Positions 49,029 to 57,738 of a stretch of DNA of 64,000 nucleotides are shown here, piece by piece; the first letter of the stretch is position 1, and every line of letters starts with the position of its first letter. This DNA is from Aliibacillus thermotolerans. Its GTDB lineage: Bacteria; Bacillota; Bacilli; Bacillales; Marinococcaceae. The stretch spans positions 1-64,000 of the forward strand of contig NZ_WKJG01000083.1 in the NCBI RefSeq assembly GCF_027853235.1. The letters run 5' to 3'. The translations under genes were made by a program, and so were the position numbers. The notes under the pieces are model-generated. The model was not told where the DNA came from and searched no databases. It saw only the letters and a program-made list of their open reading frames with translations.

Positions 49029-50162
49029 CTATAGCAAAAATGCTTCAAACACTTCATTCGCCAGTAACTTCCCTTTTGGTGTCAAGGAAAGCGAATCATC
49101 TTTCCATTCCACTAATCGTTCTTCTAATAAGCGATTGATTTGCTTTCCAAATATTTCTTCCATTTTTTCCTGATATTTTTCATAAAAAAGCTTCTGAGAC
49201 ACACCTTTGCTCATTCGCAACCCCATAAACATTTCTTCTTCCATCATTTCTTTTTTTGTCACTTGATGTTGCTCTTTTATCGGGGATTCGTTCTTCTTAA
49301 GGGCTTCGATATAATGGGGAAGGGGTTTTATATTTTCATATCTTATCCCGTTGACATAGCCATGAGCTCCTGCTCCGAACCCATAATAATGATTGTTTTT
49401 CCAATACGTTTGATTATGTCGGGACTCAAACCCAGGCTTTGCAAAATTACTTAATTCATATGCCTCATAGCCATGAACACTCAATTTTTCAACAAGATAT
49501 TCGTACATGTCCGCTTCGGTATCTTCCGATAGCAACTGTAATTCTCCTTTTCGATACCAATTGTAAAACATCGTATTTGTCTCAAGGAGTAAAGAATAAG
49601 CAGACATATGTTGAACCTCTAATTGCAACGCTTCCGAAATGGTCTCTTGCCACATCGTCATTGTTTGACCAGGTAAACCATACATTAAATCAATCGAAAT
49701 GTTTTTGAATCCCGTTTCTTGCGCGAAAGAGACTGTTTTACGTGCATCACTTGCCGTGTGACCTCTCCCGATTTTCTTTAACATATCATCGTGAAAGCTT
49801 TGCACCCCAATACTCAAACGATTCACACCGAAGTCTCGCAGTAATTTTAATTTATTTTTATCTGCATCTCCGGGGTTCATTTCCACCGTAAATTCCAACT
49901 GTTCTGGATGGACGGAAATGCGCTCAAATACATTCGTTAACAATTTTTCCAGCTGATTGGCTGATAAGGCAGTCGGCGTACCTCCACCAATATAAATCGA
50001 CTGAAATGGCGGATGGGTTCGAGAAATATTTTCGTTGATTTCTTTATTTAAAGCTTCGATATAGTCGTCTACCGGTTGATTTTGAATAAAAAATTTATTG
50101 AAATCACAATAATAACAAATATGCTCACAAAACGGGATGTGAATATACATCGCGGTTGGCAT
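49029..50162 (-). CDS. hemW: HemW-type radical SAM heme chaperone
   Basis: A 377-residue HemN-like protein now regarded as the heme chaperone HemW. The radical-SAM cluster motif is C12-E-H-I-C16-Y-Y-C19; IYIGGGTPTAL and the HemN C-terminal domain (KEMMEEEMFMGLRMSKGV) follow. Typical coproporphyrinogen oxidases have a longer N-terminus that is absent here. It follows lepA and precedes hrcA as in B. subtilis. Confidence 0.93.
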   Translation of the reverse strand: MPTAMYIHIPFCEHICYYCDFNKFFIQNQPVDDYIEALNKEINENISRTHPPFQSIYIGGGTPTALSANQLEKLLTNVFERISVHPEQLEFTVEMNPGDADKNKLKLLRDFGVNRLSIGVQSFHDDMLKKIGRGHTASDARKTVSFAQETGFKNISIDLMYGLPGQTMTMWQETISEALQLEVQHMSAYSLLLETNTMFYNWYRKGELQLLSEDTEADMYEYLVEKLSVHGYEAYELSNFAKPGFESRHNQTYWKNNHYYGFGAGAHGYVNGIRYENIKPLPHYIEALKKNESPIKEQHQVTKKEMMEEEMFMGLRMSKGVSQKLFYEKYQEKMEEIFGKQINRLLEERLVEWKDDSLSLTPKGKLLANEVFEAFLL

Positions 50163-50189
50163 ACGTGCTCACTTCCTTTATTTAAAAAA

Positions 50190-50214
50190 GAAAGCTCCCT
50201 AACTGTGAGGGAGC
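50190..50214 (-). terminator. Terminator of lepA
   Basis: A perfect stem GCTCCCT with AGGGAGC; on the minus strand it is followed by TTTCTTTTTT. It falls between the lepA stop and the hemW start. Confidence 0.75.
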
Positions 50215-50222
50215 AGATCGCA

Positions 50223-52046
50223 TCATGAATCGTCCATACGTAAGACCGACATAAAGGCTTCTTGCGGTACCTCGACTTTTCCTACACTTTTCATTCGGCG
50301 TTTTCCTTCTTTTTGCTTTTCTAACAATTTTCTTTTCCGAGAGACGTCTCCCCCATAACATTTAGAAAGTACGTTTTTACGCATCGCTTTAATATTCGAA
50401 CGGGCAATAATTTTTTGTCCGATGCTCGCTTGAACGGGCACTTCAAATTGTTGACGAGGAATTAAATCTTTTAATTTCTCGACAATTGCTTTCCCTCGTT
50501 CATACGCCTGGTCTCGGTGTACAATGACAGACAATGCATCGACAATTTCCCCGTTTAATAAAATGTCCATTTTTACTAAGTTCGACTCTTTATAGCCGAT
50601 CAATTCATAATCAAAAGAAGCATATCCTTTCGTGCTTGACTTCAATTGATCGAAAAAATCATAGACAATTTCCGTCATTGGCATATGATAAATGATATTT
50701 ACACGATTTTCATCTAAATATTTCATATCGACAAATTCGCCACGTTTATTTTGGCAAATTTCCATCACTGCGCCGACGAAATCATTCGGAACCATGACGC
50801 TTGCTTCCACGAAAGGTTCTTCCACAACGTCAATTTTTTGTTGTTCCGGCATATGTGACGGATTGTCCACTTCAATCATTTCTCCATCCGTTAAATAAAC
50901 GTGATAAACCACACTTGGTGCCGTCGTGATTAAATCAATTCCATACTCTCGTTCAATTCGCTCTTGTAAAATTTCCATGTGAAGGAGACCTAAAAACCCA
51001 CAACGGAACCCAAAACCTAATGCTTGAGAAGTCTCTGGTTCGTATTGAAGAGAACTATCATTTAATTCCAATCGTTCTAACGCATCTCGTAAAGCATTGT
51101 AATCGTTAGAATCAACCGGATACATCCCGCAGAAAACCATTGGATTCATTTTTTTGTAACCTGGTAACGGTTCTTCTGCTGGACGATCGGCGTGAGTAAT
51201 CGTATCCCCCACCCGGGTATCCCCTACATTTTTTATCGAAGCTGTTAAATAACCGACATCTCCGACTGTTAATTCGTTCGTAGCGACCGGTTCAGGGGTA
51301 AATACACCAACTTCGGTTACTTCAAACTCTTTCCCTGTGGCCATCATCTTAATTTTTTCCCCGGGTTTTACCGTTCCTTCTTTAATACGTATGTACGCAA
51401 CCACCCCTCGATACGAATCATACAAAGAATCAAAAATGAGCGCTTGAAGAGGCGCGCTAGGGTCTCCAGTTGGGGCGGGAATTTTGGTTACAATTGCTTT
51501 TAAAATGTCTTCTGTTCCAATGCCATTTTTTGCAGAGGCAAGCACCGCTTCAGAAGCATCGATGCCAATGACTTGCTCAATTTCATTTTTTACTCGCTCC
51601 GGATCTGCACTAGGTAAATCGATTTTATTGATTACCGGTATAATTTCAAGATCATTATCAAGAGCCAGATATACATTAGCAAGGGTCTGCGCTTCAATGC
51701 CTTGCGCTGCATCAACAATTAATAAAGCGCCTTCGCACGCTGCTAAACTGCGTGACACTTCATAGGAAAAATCGACGTGTCCCGGTGTGTCAATTAAATG
51801 AAAAGTATATCTTTCGCCATCTTCATCTTCATACTCAAGCTGAACAGAGTTTAATTTAATGGTGATTCCTCGCTCACGTTCTAAATCCATCGCATCAAGG
51901 GTTTGTTCTTTCATTTCCCTTTCAGAAAGGGCACTCGTTGCTTCTAACAACCGGTCCGCAATGGTCGACTTTCCGTGATCGATATGAGCAATGATAGAAA
52001 AGTTCCTTATCTTTTTTTGTCTCTCTAACCGTTCTTGATTGTTCAT
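50223..52046 (-). CDS. lepA: Elongation factor 4 (LepA)
   Basis: A 607-residue translational GTPase of the LepA/EF4 family. G1 [10 protein letters not shown]3 DTPGHVDF and G4 NKIDLP are present, then domain II, EF-G-like domains, and the LepA-specific C-terminal domain ([17 protein letters not shown]). The start at 52046 is supported by AGGAGTG upstream and family N-termini; the longer frame upstream is not. It lies between yqxA and hemW. Confidence 0.97.
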   Translation of the reverse strand: MNNQERLERQKKIRNFSIIAHIDHGKSTIADRLLEATSALSEREMKEQTLDAMDLERERGITIKLNSVQLEYEDEDGERYTFHLIDTPGHVDFSYEVSRSLAACEGALLIVDAAQGIEAQTLANVYLALDNDLEIIPVINKIDLPSADPERVKNEIEQVIGIDASEAVLASAKNGIGTEDILKAIVTKIPAPTGDPSAPLQALIFDSLYDSYRGVVAYIRIKEGTVKPGEKIKMMATGKEFEVTEVGVFTPEPVATNELTVGDVGYLTASIKNVGDTRVGDTITHADRPAEEPLPGYKKMNPMVFCGMYPVDSNDYNALRDALERLELNDSSLQYEPETSQALGFGFRCGFLGLLHMEILQERIEREYGIDLITTAPSVVYHVYLTDGEMIEVDNPSHMPEQQKIDVVEEPFVEASVMVPNDFVGAVMEICQNKRGEFVDMKYLDENRVNIIYHMPMTEIVYDFFDQLKSSTKGYASFDYELIGYKESNLVKMDILLNGEIVDALSVIVHRDQAYERGKAIVEKLKDLIPRQQFEVPVQASIGQKIIARSNIKAMRKNVLSKCYGGDVSRKRKLLEKQKEGKRRMKSVGKVEVPQEAFMSVLRMDDS

Positions 52047-52197
52047 CGTTTCATTCACTCCTGCCAAACTTACCATAACCGGAAAAGTAACCTTAATTAT
52101 ATCAATCCATCCAGCGTTATTCAATCATGACGCAAGTGAGTCTGTTCGCACCTACCACGTCCGATGTTATCAATTGTTTTCATTCAATGTACTATTT

Positions 52198-52488
52198 CTA
52201 TTTGACATCCTCATATGACGGAAATATATCCAAAGACTTTCCAATGGAAGAAAAAATATTTTCCCTTTTGCTCTCTTTTAATAGTTCTTGTCGATAAAGT
52301 AATTCTTCTTTCCAGTTATTTTTCTCTTCCTTTTCGATTCCTAGTTCTTCTGTTTCTTCCTTCGCTTCCGTTTCTTCTTCGGGAATCAACCCGAGGGATT
52401 GCCAACTGACATAGGCGTAATAATGACCAGTCATCATACCGAAAAAAAATAATAACCCACTAAATAGGATTCCAACAAGCATCTTCAT
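52198..52488 (-). CDS. yqxA: YqxA-like membrane protein (DUF3679)
   Basis: A 96-residue protein with one membrane helix (residues ~4-22, ending HYYAYVSWQSLGLIPEEE) and an acidic, lysine-rich helical remainder. Its place between spoIIP and lepA, its size and the W-x-x-L-G-L motif match YqxA. It overlaps spoIIP by 4 bases (ATGA), implying coexpression, perhaps during sporulation. The role is unknown. Confidence 0.75.
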   Translation of the reverse strand: MKMLVGILFSGLLFFFGMMTGHYYAYVSWQSLGLIPEEETEAKEETEELGIEKEEKNNWKEELLYRQELLKESKRENIFSSIGKSLDIFPSYEDVK

Positions 52489-53630
52489 TCTTCTTTTCCT
52501 CCCTCTTCAGACTGGTTTTCAAAATATTGTTCACTGATGACTTCTGCCAAAATATCGGCAGCTCGAAACGCTTCCTCCAACGTATTTTCCATGCCGCCAA
52601 TTTCAATTAAAATCGAATGCTCTGACAAATCTTGATTGTACCGACCATTTGAACCATGCCCGCCTTTTGTAATGACCGCTCTGCTTAAACCTGGGTAGTT
52701 TTCTTGGAGACGGTGATGCAAATCCTTGGCCATTTCTAAGTTTTTTTCATAATTCGGATTATTCTCTCCAATTACAAACATCGTTCGCGCTATCGTTTCG
52801 TTATTAATGGTAACGGTCGTAATATCTCGCGGTTGGGAGTCTCGATGAATATCAAAAAACAACTGTAATTGGTCATTTTCTGCCATTGCCTCTTGGACGA
52901 CTTCCCGAGATATATCATACGAACGATGATACTCCCAATTATTTTCTTGTAATTTCTTTTCCACGTCTGTCGTATCGACCAAGGTAGGTACACCTTTTTC
53001 TTTTAATTTCTCCCCTAGTCGTTGACCAACTAACGTAATATTAACTTCCGGATGAAAAGCTACATTTTCTGAGCCTTCTAATTCAGGCAAAAAGGATTCA
53101 CGGCTATGCGTATGAACAATATGTGCAATAGGCGCCTGTGATGAAAAGGATGACTGCTTGTCCGCTCCTCCCATAATCTCTAACGGTTTTCTAATCGCTT
53201 CCCTTTCCTCCATTAAAACATCAAGTGGCGGGGCCGATTCAATCGGCATGCTCGTAATATCCGCGCCATCACCAGCAACGACAATATTTCCATCAAATGA
53301 AGCAAGTCCTGGTAATTCTCTTACTAATAACGTCCGAGGTTCTTGCAAATTCACCCTTGTGGCAAATTCAAACAACATATTAGAAATCGTCACCCCGGCA
53401 AATGTCTCTGTCTCAGGGACAGAAAAATACCGGTTTTCATAAGTAAAAAATGAGCCGAGCAACTCCTTTTGAATGTTGGTGCTCCACGAATGTAACTGGC
53501 GGGAAGAAAAGTATCTTCCTTGTTCAATTGTTGTTAACATCGCTAACAAAAAAATGACGAACACGTAACCAATAATACCAACAACAAACACCTTTCGAAT
53601 GCTCGTCCTTCTCACTTCTCTATGTACCAT
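52485..53630 (-). CDS. spoIIP: Stage II sporulation protein P
   Basis: A 381-residue peptidoglycan amidase/endopeptidase of the engulfment DMP machine. An N-terminal membrane anchor (~14-33) is followed by the catalytic domain with HTHSRESFLPE and FFDIHRDSQPRD, which supply zinc-binding residues. A CATAGAGT sequence on the minus strand (53650-53657) resembles a sigma-E -10, consistent with mother-cell expression, but the -35 is weak. It is followed by yqxA. Confidence 0.94.
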   Translation of the reverse strand: MVHREVRRTSIRKVFVVGIIGYVFVIFLLAMLTTIEQGRYFSSRQLHSWSTNIQKELLGSFFTYENRYFSVPETETFAGVTISNMLFEFATRVNLQEPRTLLVRELPGLASFDGNIVVAGDGADITSMPIESAPPLDVLMEEREAIRKPLEIMGGADKQSSFSSQAPIAHIVHTHSRESFLPELEGSENVAFHPEVNITLVGQRLGEKLKEKGVPTLVDTTDVEKKLQENNWEYHRSYDISREVVQEAMAENDQLQLFFDIHRDSQPRDITTVTINNETIARTMFVIGENNPNYEKNLEMAKDLHHRLQENYPGLSRAVITKGGHGSNGRYNQDLSEHSILIEIGGMENTLEEAFRAADILAEVISEQYFENQSEEGGKEE

Positions 53631-53640
53631 CGCAACTCCC

Positions 53641-53955
53641 CCTCACTCCACTCTATGCAAAACAAAAGGAAAAATAGAACTTAAAAAAATCAGAGGGATT
53701 GTATCGGCGTGATGGCGATAGAAGGATCGGGAATAAAAGTCCGCTCTTTCTACTTTTGCCCGACCAAGCGCCTGGTTTCGGAGAAAAACGTTTAACCGCG
53801 ACAAACGCTGAAGGAGAAGTGAAAGAAGCCACTATTTGGCTTCTTCAGCGATCCAAAACGCTCGAGTGATTCGCTTTCGAAGTTATGAATGTCATAGGAC
53901 CACTCAATAGGTTTTATATAAAATATTTCTTAGCAATAACAAGTCGTATGAACAT
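53641..53955. other. Intergenic region without gene
   Basis: No credible ORF. It holds a possible sigma-E -10 for spoIIP (53650-53657) and a short hairpin (AGAAGCC with GGCTTCT, 53828-53848) whose minus-strand downstream side is T/C rich and could be a weak terminator. The remainder shows nothing recognisable. Confidence 0.4.
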
Positions 53956-54277
53956 GGGCTGTCTAATAAGTCCTGATAAATAAATCGAGCGTTCCTTTCA
54001 ACAATCAATTAGCGCTGAAACGGTGCCATGATCCATTCATAGCTTGTTTTCACAAACTATTTTTGAATGAAACGGTGCCATTACTCATCCATGGCTTGCT
54101 TTCACAAGCAATACTTTGATCAAACGTTGGCATGACTATCCATGACTTATTTCCATCAACATTTTGGTGTTGGAAACATGCCTATTCGGCCAAGAGGCGT
54201 TTCCAGAAGCAATTTTTGATGAAGGGGTCACAAAAAAATGTCCAAAAAGTCACCAATCATGACTTTTGGACAGCTCC
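53956..54277. mobile_element. Repeat element C, five units of 52-bp period
   Basis: A 322-bp inverted copy of the element at 2777-3412, sharing both ends: GGGCTGTCTAATAAGTCCTG at the left and, at the right, the hairpin ending GACTTTTGGACAGCTCC. Anchors (TGAAAC type) lie at 54016, 54068, 54120, 54172 and 54220: 52, 52, 52, then 48 bases, mirroring the other copy. Near-identical flanking segments include TTGGCCGAATAGGCATG (inverse here). The length difference to the other copy, 314 bp, is close to six units of 52. It lies between spoIIP and gpr. Confidence 0.82.
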
Positions 54278-54331
54278 CTCATTATTTCCATTTTCATCAG
54301 CTATACGGCACTTATTCGGGATTCTAATGTG

Positions 54332-54368
54332 AATAGACGTCGCATAAAGCGCTCATGCGACGTCTATT
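54332..54368 (+). terminator. Terminator-like hairpin without an upstream gene
   Basis: A perfect 14-bp stem AATAGACGTCGCAT with ATGCGACGTCTATT, then TCTCTTTT on the plus strand. No plus-strand gene ends nearby, so it may mark a lost gene or an unannotated small RNA. Confidence 0.5.
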
Positions 54369-54504
54369 TCTCTTTTATTCATATTAATGTGTCGCATGAA
54401 ACGGTAAACCGTAACATTCAAAGCTTACATCGCATACTTATGACGAACCTACGCTTCCATGCGACTACTTAATTAAATATTTTCGAAAAAAAGGTACCAT
54501 GAAT

Positions 54505-54558
54505 GAATCATACGACACTTTTTTTCGCTTGATAAAATAGGGAACCGTCGTATGATTC
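54505..54558. repeat. Long-loop inverted repeat downstream of gpr
   Basis: A perfect 12-bp repeat GAATCATACGAC (54505-54516) with GTCGTATGATTC (54547-54558), with a T run inside the loop. It lies about 120 bases beyond the gpr stop and might contribute to transcript ending. No other gene is seen between 54369 and 54674. Confidence 0.45.
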
Positions 54559-54674
54559 CTTGGAGGATTGGATTCTCAATTTTTCAGCACTCGATTCCGT
54601 TGCACCGGGTAATCACAAGGACAAGTGAAACTTTAGGACGTTACGCTACTTCCTTTGCACCGAGTAAGCAATTG

Positions 54675-55772
54675 CTATTTCGTATACGTCCCTGTCTCAT
54701 CTTGATTGATTTCTTCGTGTAAAGCTGCATTTAATCCTTCTGCAATGATGTTTGCCATGTCTCGCATAAAGACGTCTACTTCTTTTGGGGTAACCATTAA
54801 ATTGTGACCAATTGGAGTCAATACTTCATAAATGAGCTGTCGTTTTTCTTCTTCCGTTAATCGACCTACCATTCCCATCATTGCTTCTCGTTCTGATTCA
54901 TCGGGCAAATCTTTTTCTGTTAATACAGTCCGTTCTCCAAAAGGGATTCCCGTAGGAAAGAGCGCATGGCGGGCTTGATGTTGAGACGACATTTCCTTTC
55001 CGAGATGTTTTAATAAGTAATCAATACTATCACTAACAATCGACACCGCATCAACAACTGTCGGGATACCAACAGCAATCACGGGAATTCCGAGGGTTTC
55101 TTTACTTAATTCTTTTCGTTTGTTTCCAACTCCTGCTCCAGGATGAATGCCAGTATCTGAAATTTGAATGGTTGCATTTAAACGTTCTAATGAGCGCGAT
55201 GCAAGAGCATCGATGGCAATGAGAAAATCTGGTTGTATTTTCTTGACAATAGCATGGATAATATCTCCTGTCTCTACCCCGGTCATTCCCATCACGCCAG
55301 GGGCAAAAGCACTGACAGAGCGAAACCCTTCTTCAACATATTCCGGCGCTTCTTCATACAAATGTCTCGTGACGACTAATTTTTCGACCACCATTGGACC
55401 AAGTGCATCAGGAGTAACATTCCAGTTACCAAGACCGGTAATTAAGCAGGTGGCATCTTTTGGGATCGACAGCTTTTCTAATAAATGTGCAAACTCCTCT
55501 GCAAAAACTTGTTCTATCTTCTTTTGCACTTCTGTATCTTGCTTTCTCATATCAATTGCTTCTATCGTCACGTATTCCCCTGCTTTTTTGCCTGATTGTT
55601 TTGCCCCTTTCTCATCGATGGTTACGAATGTCACTTTTACTCCATTCGTCTCTTTTACTTTATGAAAAATTCCTTCTAAGGTAGATGTTTCTTTTTCTTC
55701 CAATAGTTCCTTTTGTTCGAGCGCTAAATCCGTTCGTACTGAGTATGCGGATAAGTCCAAATCTTTCTTCAA
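54675..55772 (-). CDS. gpr: Germination protease GPR
   Basis: A 365-residue aspartic-type protease that degrades small acid-soluble spore proteins at germination. It is made as a zymogen in the forespore; the N-terminal segment [18 protein letters not shown] contains the expected propeptide. Family parts: [42 protein letters not shown]. It starts with TTG at 55772 after AGGTGAAAGG. A sigma-G-type promoter lies upstream, fitting forespore expression. Confidence 0.94.
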   Translation of the reverse strand: MKKDLDLSAYSVRTDLALEQKELLEEKETSTLEGIFHKVKETNGVKVTFVTIDEKGAKQSGKKAGEYVTIEAIDMRKQDTEVQKKIEQVFAEEFAHLLEKLSIPKDATCLITGLGNWNVTPDALGPMVVEKLVVTRHLYEEAPEYVEEGFRSVSAFAPGVMGMTGVETGDIIHAIVKKIQPDFLIAIDALASRSLERLNATIQISDTGIHPGAGVGNKRKELSKETLGIPVIAVGIPTVVDAVSIVSDSIDYLLKHLGKEMSSQHQARHALFPTGIPFGERTVLTEKDLPDESEREAMMGMVGRLTEEEKRQLIYEVLTPIGHNLMVTPKEVDVFMRDMANIIAEGLNAALHEEINQDETGTYTK

Positions 55773-55804
55773 TTCCTTTCACCTACTTTCACCGTCCTAC
55801 TTCG

Positions 55805-55834
55805 TATTATGCAAAGCGTCCCATCATTTTATTC
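55805..55834 (-). promoter_or_regulatory. Sigma-G-type promoter of gpr
   Basis: On the minus strand GAATA (55830-55834), 18 bases, CATAATA (55805-55811), matching the forespore sigma-G pattern. The gpr start codon is about 33 bases downstream. Confidence 0.7.
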
Positions 55835-55838
55835 TTCC

Positions 55839-55867
55839 TTGCACCAAGGGATGATTTTTGGTAGAAT
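55839..55867 (+). promoter_or_regulatory. Extended -10 promoter of rpsT
   Basis: TTGCAC (55839-55844), 17 bases, and TGG-TAGAAT (-10 at 55862-55867). It lies back-to-back with the gpr promoter, four bases apart. Confidence 0.65.
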
Positions 55868-55920
55868 CCTCTTGTACTTACACCTGTTGTTTATGAAGAC
55901 AAAGCAAAGGAGGAATCGGA

Positions 55921-56187
55921 ATGGCAAATATTAAATCAGCGAAAAAACGCGCTGTGAAAAGCGAAGAAGTACGTGTAAAACAAAGTGCTTTCAAATCGTC
56001 TATGCGCTCTGCCGTAAAAGAATTCAATAAAAAAGTGGAAAATGGTGACGTAGAAGGCGCGAAAGAATTATTCATTTTAGCGACGAAACAAGTAGATAAA
56101 GCAGCTGGTAAAAAAATGATTCATAAAAACGCAGCTGCAAGAGAAAAATCTCGCATGGCAAAAAAACTTCATCGTATTGCAAAATAA
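55921..56187 (+). CDS. rpsT: 30S ribosomal protein S20
   Basis: An 88-residue basic all-helical ribosomal protein that binds 16S rRNA. MANIKSAKKRAVKSEE at the start and MIHKNAAAREKSRMAKKL near the C-terminus are diagnostic. AAAGGAGGAA precedes the ATG. It is monocistronic, with its own promoter and terminator, divergent from gpr and convergent with holA. Confidence 0.97.
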   Translation: MANIKSAKKRAVKSEEVRVKQSAFKSSMRSAVKEFNKKVENGDVEGAKELFILATKQVDKAAGKKMIHKNAAAREKSRMAKKLHRIAK

Positions 56188-56215
56188 AAACGACTCCTTA
56201 AAGGGTCGTTTTTTT
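56186..56215. terminator. Terminator of rpsT
   Basis: AAAAACGAC pairs with GTCGTTTTT and is followed by more T residues. It lies right at the rpsT stop and abuts the convergent holA stop. Confidence 0.9.
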
Positions 56216-57236
56216 ACTCGTGTAATAATTCTAATAAGCAAAGTTCGAGCCGCAATTGTTTCTCCATCTTTCCGGTTTTCATGTCGTAATCAACCGTCGC
56301 TAACGTTTGTAAAATATTCGTCAATTGCCGTTCATCAAATCGTTTTCCTTGCGCCAAAGCCATTTTTACTGCATAGGGATGCACCTTGATTTGAGAGGCG
56401 ATTTGTTTCTGGGTGTAACCTTTCTTATGTAAATAAGATGCTTGCAGAATAATGCGAAATTGCCTTGCTAATAAGGCAACTATCTTGATGGGTTCTTCTT
56501 TTTGTTTGATTAAGTCATAAAAAATGTCCATCGCTCGTTCTGCTTTACCACGGACAACACTATCCACTAACTCAAAAATATTGTCTTCTAACGTCCGAGG
56601 TACTAGTTCTTCGATGTCCGCTTCCGTAATCACTCCCCCTTCTTCCCCATACAAAGAAAGTTTGTTTAGTTCAGACGTTAATGTCATCATGTTTCTTCCG
56701 GTCAATTGCACTAATTTATTTTTTGCTTTTTCCTCTAACTGGAGGGAAATTTCTCGTTCAAAATTATCTATCCATTGGCGAAGTTCTTTTTCTTGAAACG
56801 CATTTGCTTCTAAAAAGACACCGTTTTTTTTCAATTGTTTCACGATTTTTTTTCGTTCATCGAGTTTCTCGTGCCCCACGGAAACAATCATGACCGTTTC
56901 TTCTGCTGGTGATTGAATATATTTTTCGAATGTAGAAAGATCATGTTCAACTTTTTCTTTCTCTTTAACGGTTGTTAAAAAGTAACAGTTTTTTAAAAAA
57001 ATGACGCGACGTTCCCCAAAAAAAGGAAGTGTTTCTCCTTCTTCCACCGCTACTTGTATTGGCACTTCTTTCATATCATAAATGGAGTAATTAAAATCTT
57101 TTTCTTCTTCGGTGAGTAAAGTGGACACGATTTTGTCAACACTATCTTTAATGAGAAAGTCTTCTTTTCCGTACAATAAATATAATGGGTGAATACGATT
57201 TTTTTCTATTTCTTTGACGAATGAGAAATAATCCAT
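56214..57236 (-). CDS. holA: DNA polymerase III delta subunit
   Basis: A 340-residue clamp-loader delta subunit. YLLYGKEDFLIKDSVDKI at the N-terminus, LPFFGERRVIFLKNC, and a helical C-terminal domain (IKVHPYAVKMALAQGKRF) match the family. It opens the beta clamp. Position next to rpsT and yqzM corresponds to B. subtilis holA (yqeN). It is a single-gene unit. Confidence 0.92.
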   Translation of the reverse strand: MDYFSFVKEIEKNRIHPLYLLYGKEDFLIKDSVDKIVSTLLTEEEKDFNYSIYDMKEVPIQVAVEEGETLPFFGERRVIFLKNCYFLTTVKEKEKVEHDLSTFEKYIQSPAEETVMIVSVGHEKLDERKKIVKQLKKNGVFLEANAFQEKELRQWIDNFEREISLQLEEKAKNKLVQLTGRNMMTLTSELNKLSLYGEEGGVITEADIEELVPRTLEDNIFELVDSVVRGKAERAMDIFYDLIKQKEEPIKIVALLARQFRIILQASYLHKKGYTQKQIASQIKVHPYAVKMALAQGKRFDERQLTNILQTLATVDYDMKTGKMEKQLRLELCLLELLHE

Positions 57237-57325
57237 CTGTTCCCTACCTCGTTCATGAATTTGCCGACGCTTAGTTTTATCGTAACGATTGTCGTCATTT
57301 TTCGCAACCGTCTTACAGGAGAAAA

Positions 57326-57398
57326 GGAAAGTGCCATAAAAGCACTTTCCATTTATATAAACGTTAGTGAAAAGGCCTAGGAACCCTTTTCACTAACG
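57326..57398. other. Two adjacent strong hairpins between holA and yqzM
   Basis: GGAAAGTGC with GCACTTTCC (57326-57350), then a 14-bp perfect stem CGTTAGTGAAAAGG with CCTTTTCACTAACG (57362-57398). The whole interval 57237-57552 has no ORF. The second hairpin has no T run and is not a standard terminator. It could be a structured RNA or repeat; no family is recognised. Confidence 0.5.
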
Positions 57399-57552
57399 GG
57401 ATTTGTTTCTTAGAATATCCTATGTTGTCGATTGTTATAGGTGACAACTCTTTACATCAGAAGAAATGACACACATTTTTTAAAACGAACGTGGATTTTT
57501 GCAAAATCTTGTCTTATACTAAGGACAGATGATACAAGGAGGGAAAAGGGAA

Positions 57553-57696
57553 ATGAATGAATTTGAAAAAGATGTGCAATCTAAAAGAAATGACTTTAAT
57601 GACGCGGTGGTAGCTGCAGTCGTTTCATTCGTTTTCTTTACGTTAATTTTCTTCATTGGCATCGTGTTAGATGTCGCAGGTGGCACTTTATATTAA
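57553..57696 (+). CDS. yqzM: YqzM family small membrane protein
   Basis: A 47-residue protein, MNEFEKDVQSKRNDFNDAVV..., then one membrane helix (VVSFVFFTLIFFIGIVL) and GGTLY at the end. AAGGAGGG lies upstream of the ATG and a strong terminator follows. Sequence, size and place between comEC and holA fit YqzM. The function is unknown. Confidence 0.85.
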   Translation: MNEFEKDVQSKRNDFNDAVVAAVVSFVFFTLIFFIGIVLDVAGGTLY

Positions 57697-57710
57697 TCAT
57701 TCCTTCAAAG

Positions 57711-57738
57711 AAAACCTTGTTGTTAAGAACAAGGTTTT
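57711..57738. terminator. Terminator of yqzM, shared with comEC
   Basis: AAAACCTTGTT pairs with AACAAGGTTTT, followed by TTT. It overlaps the comEC stop on the other strand and can serve both convergent genes. Confidence 0.85.
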
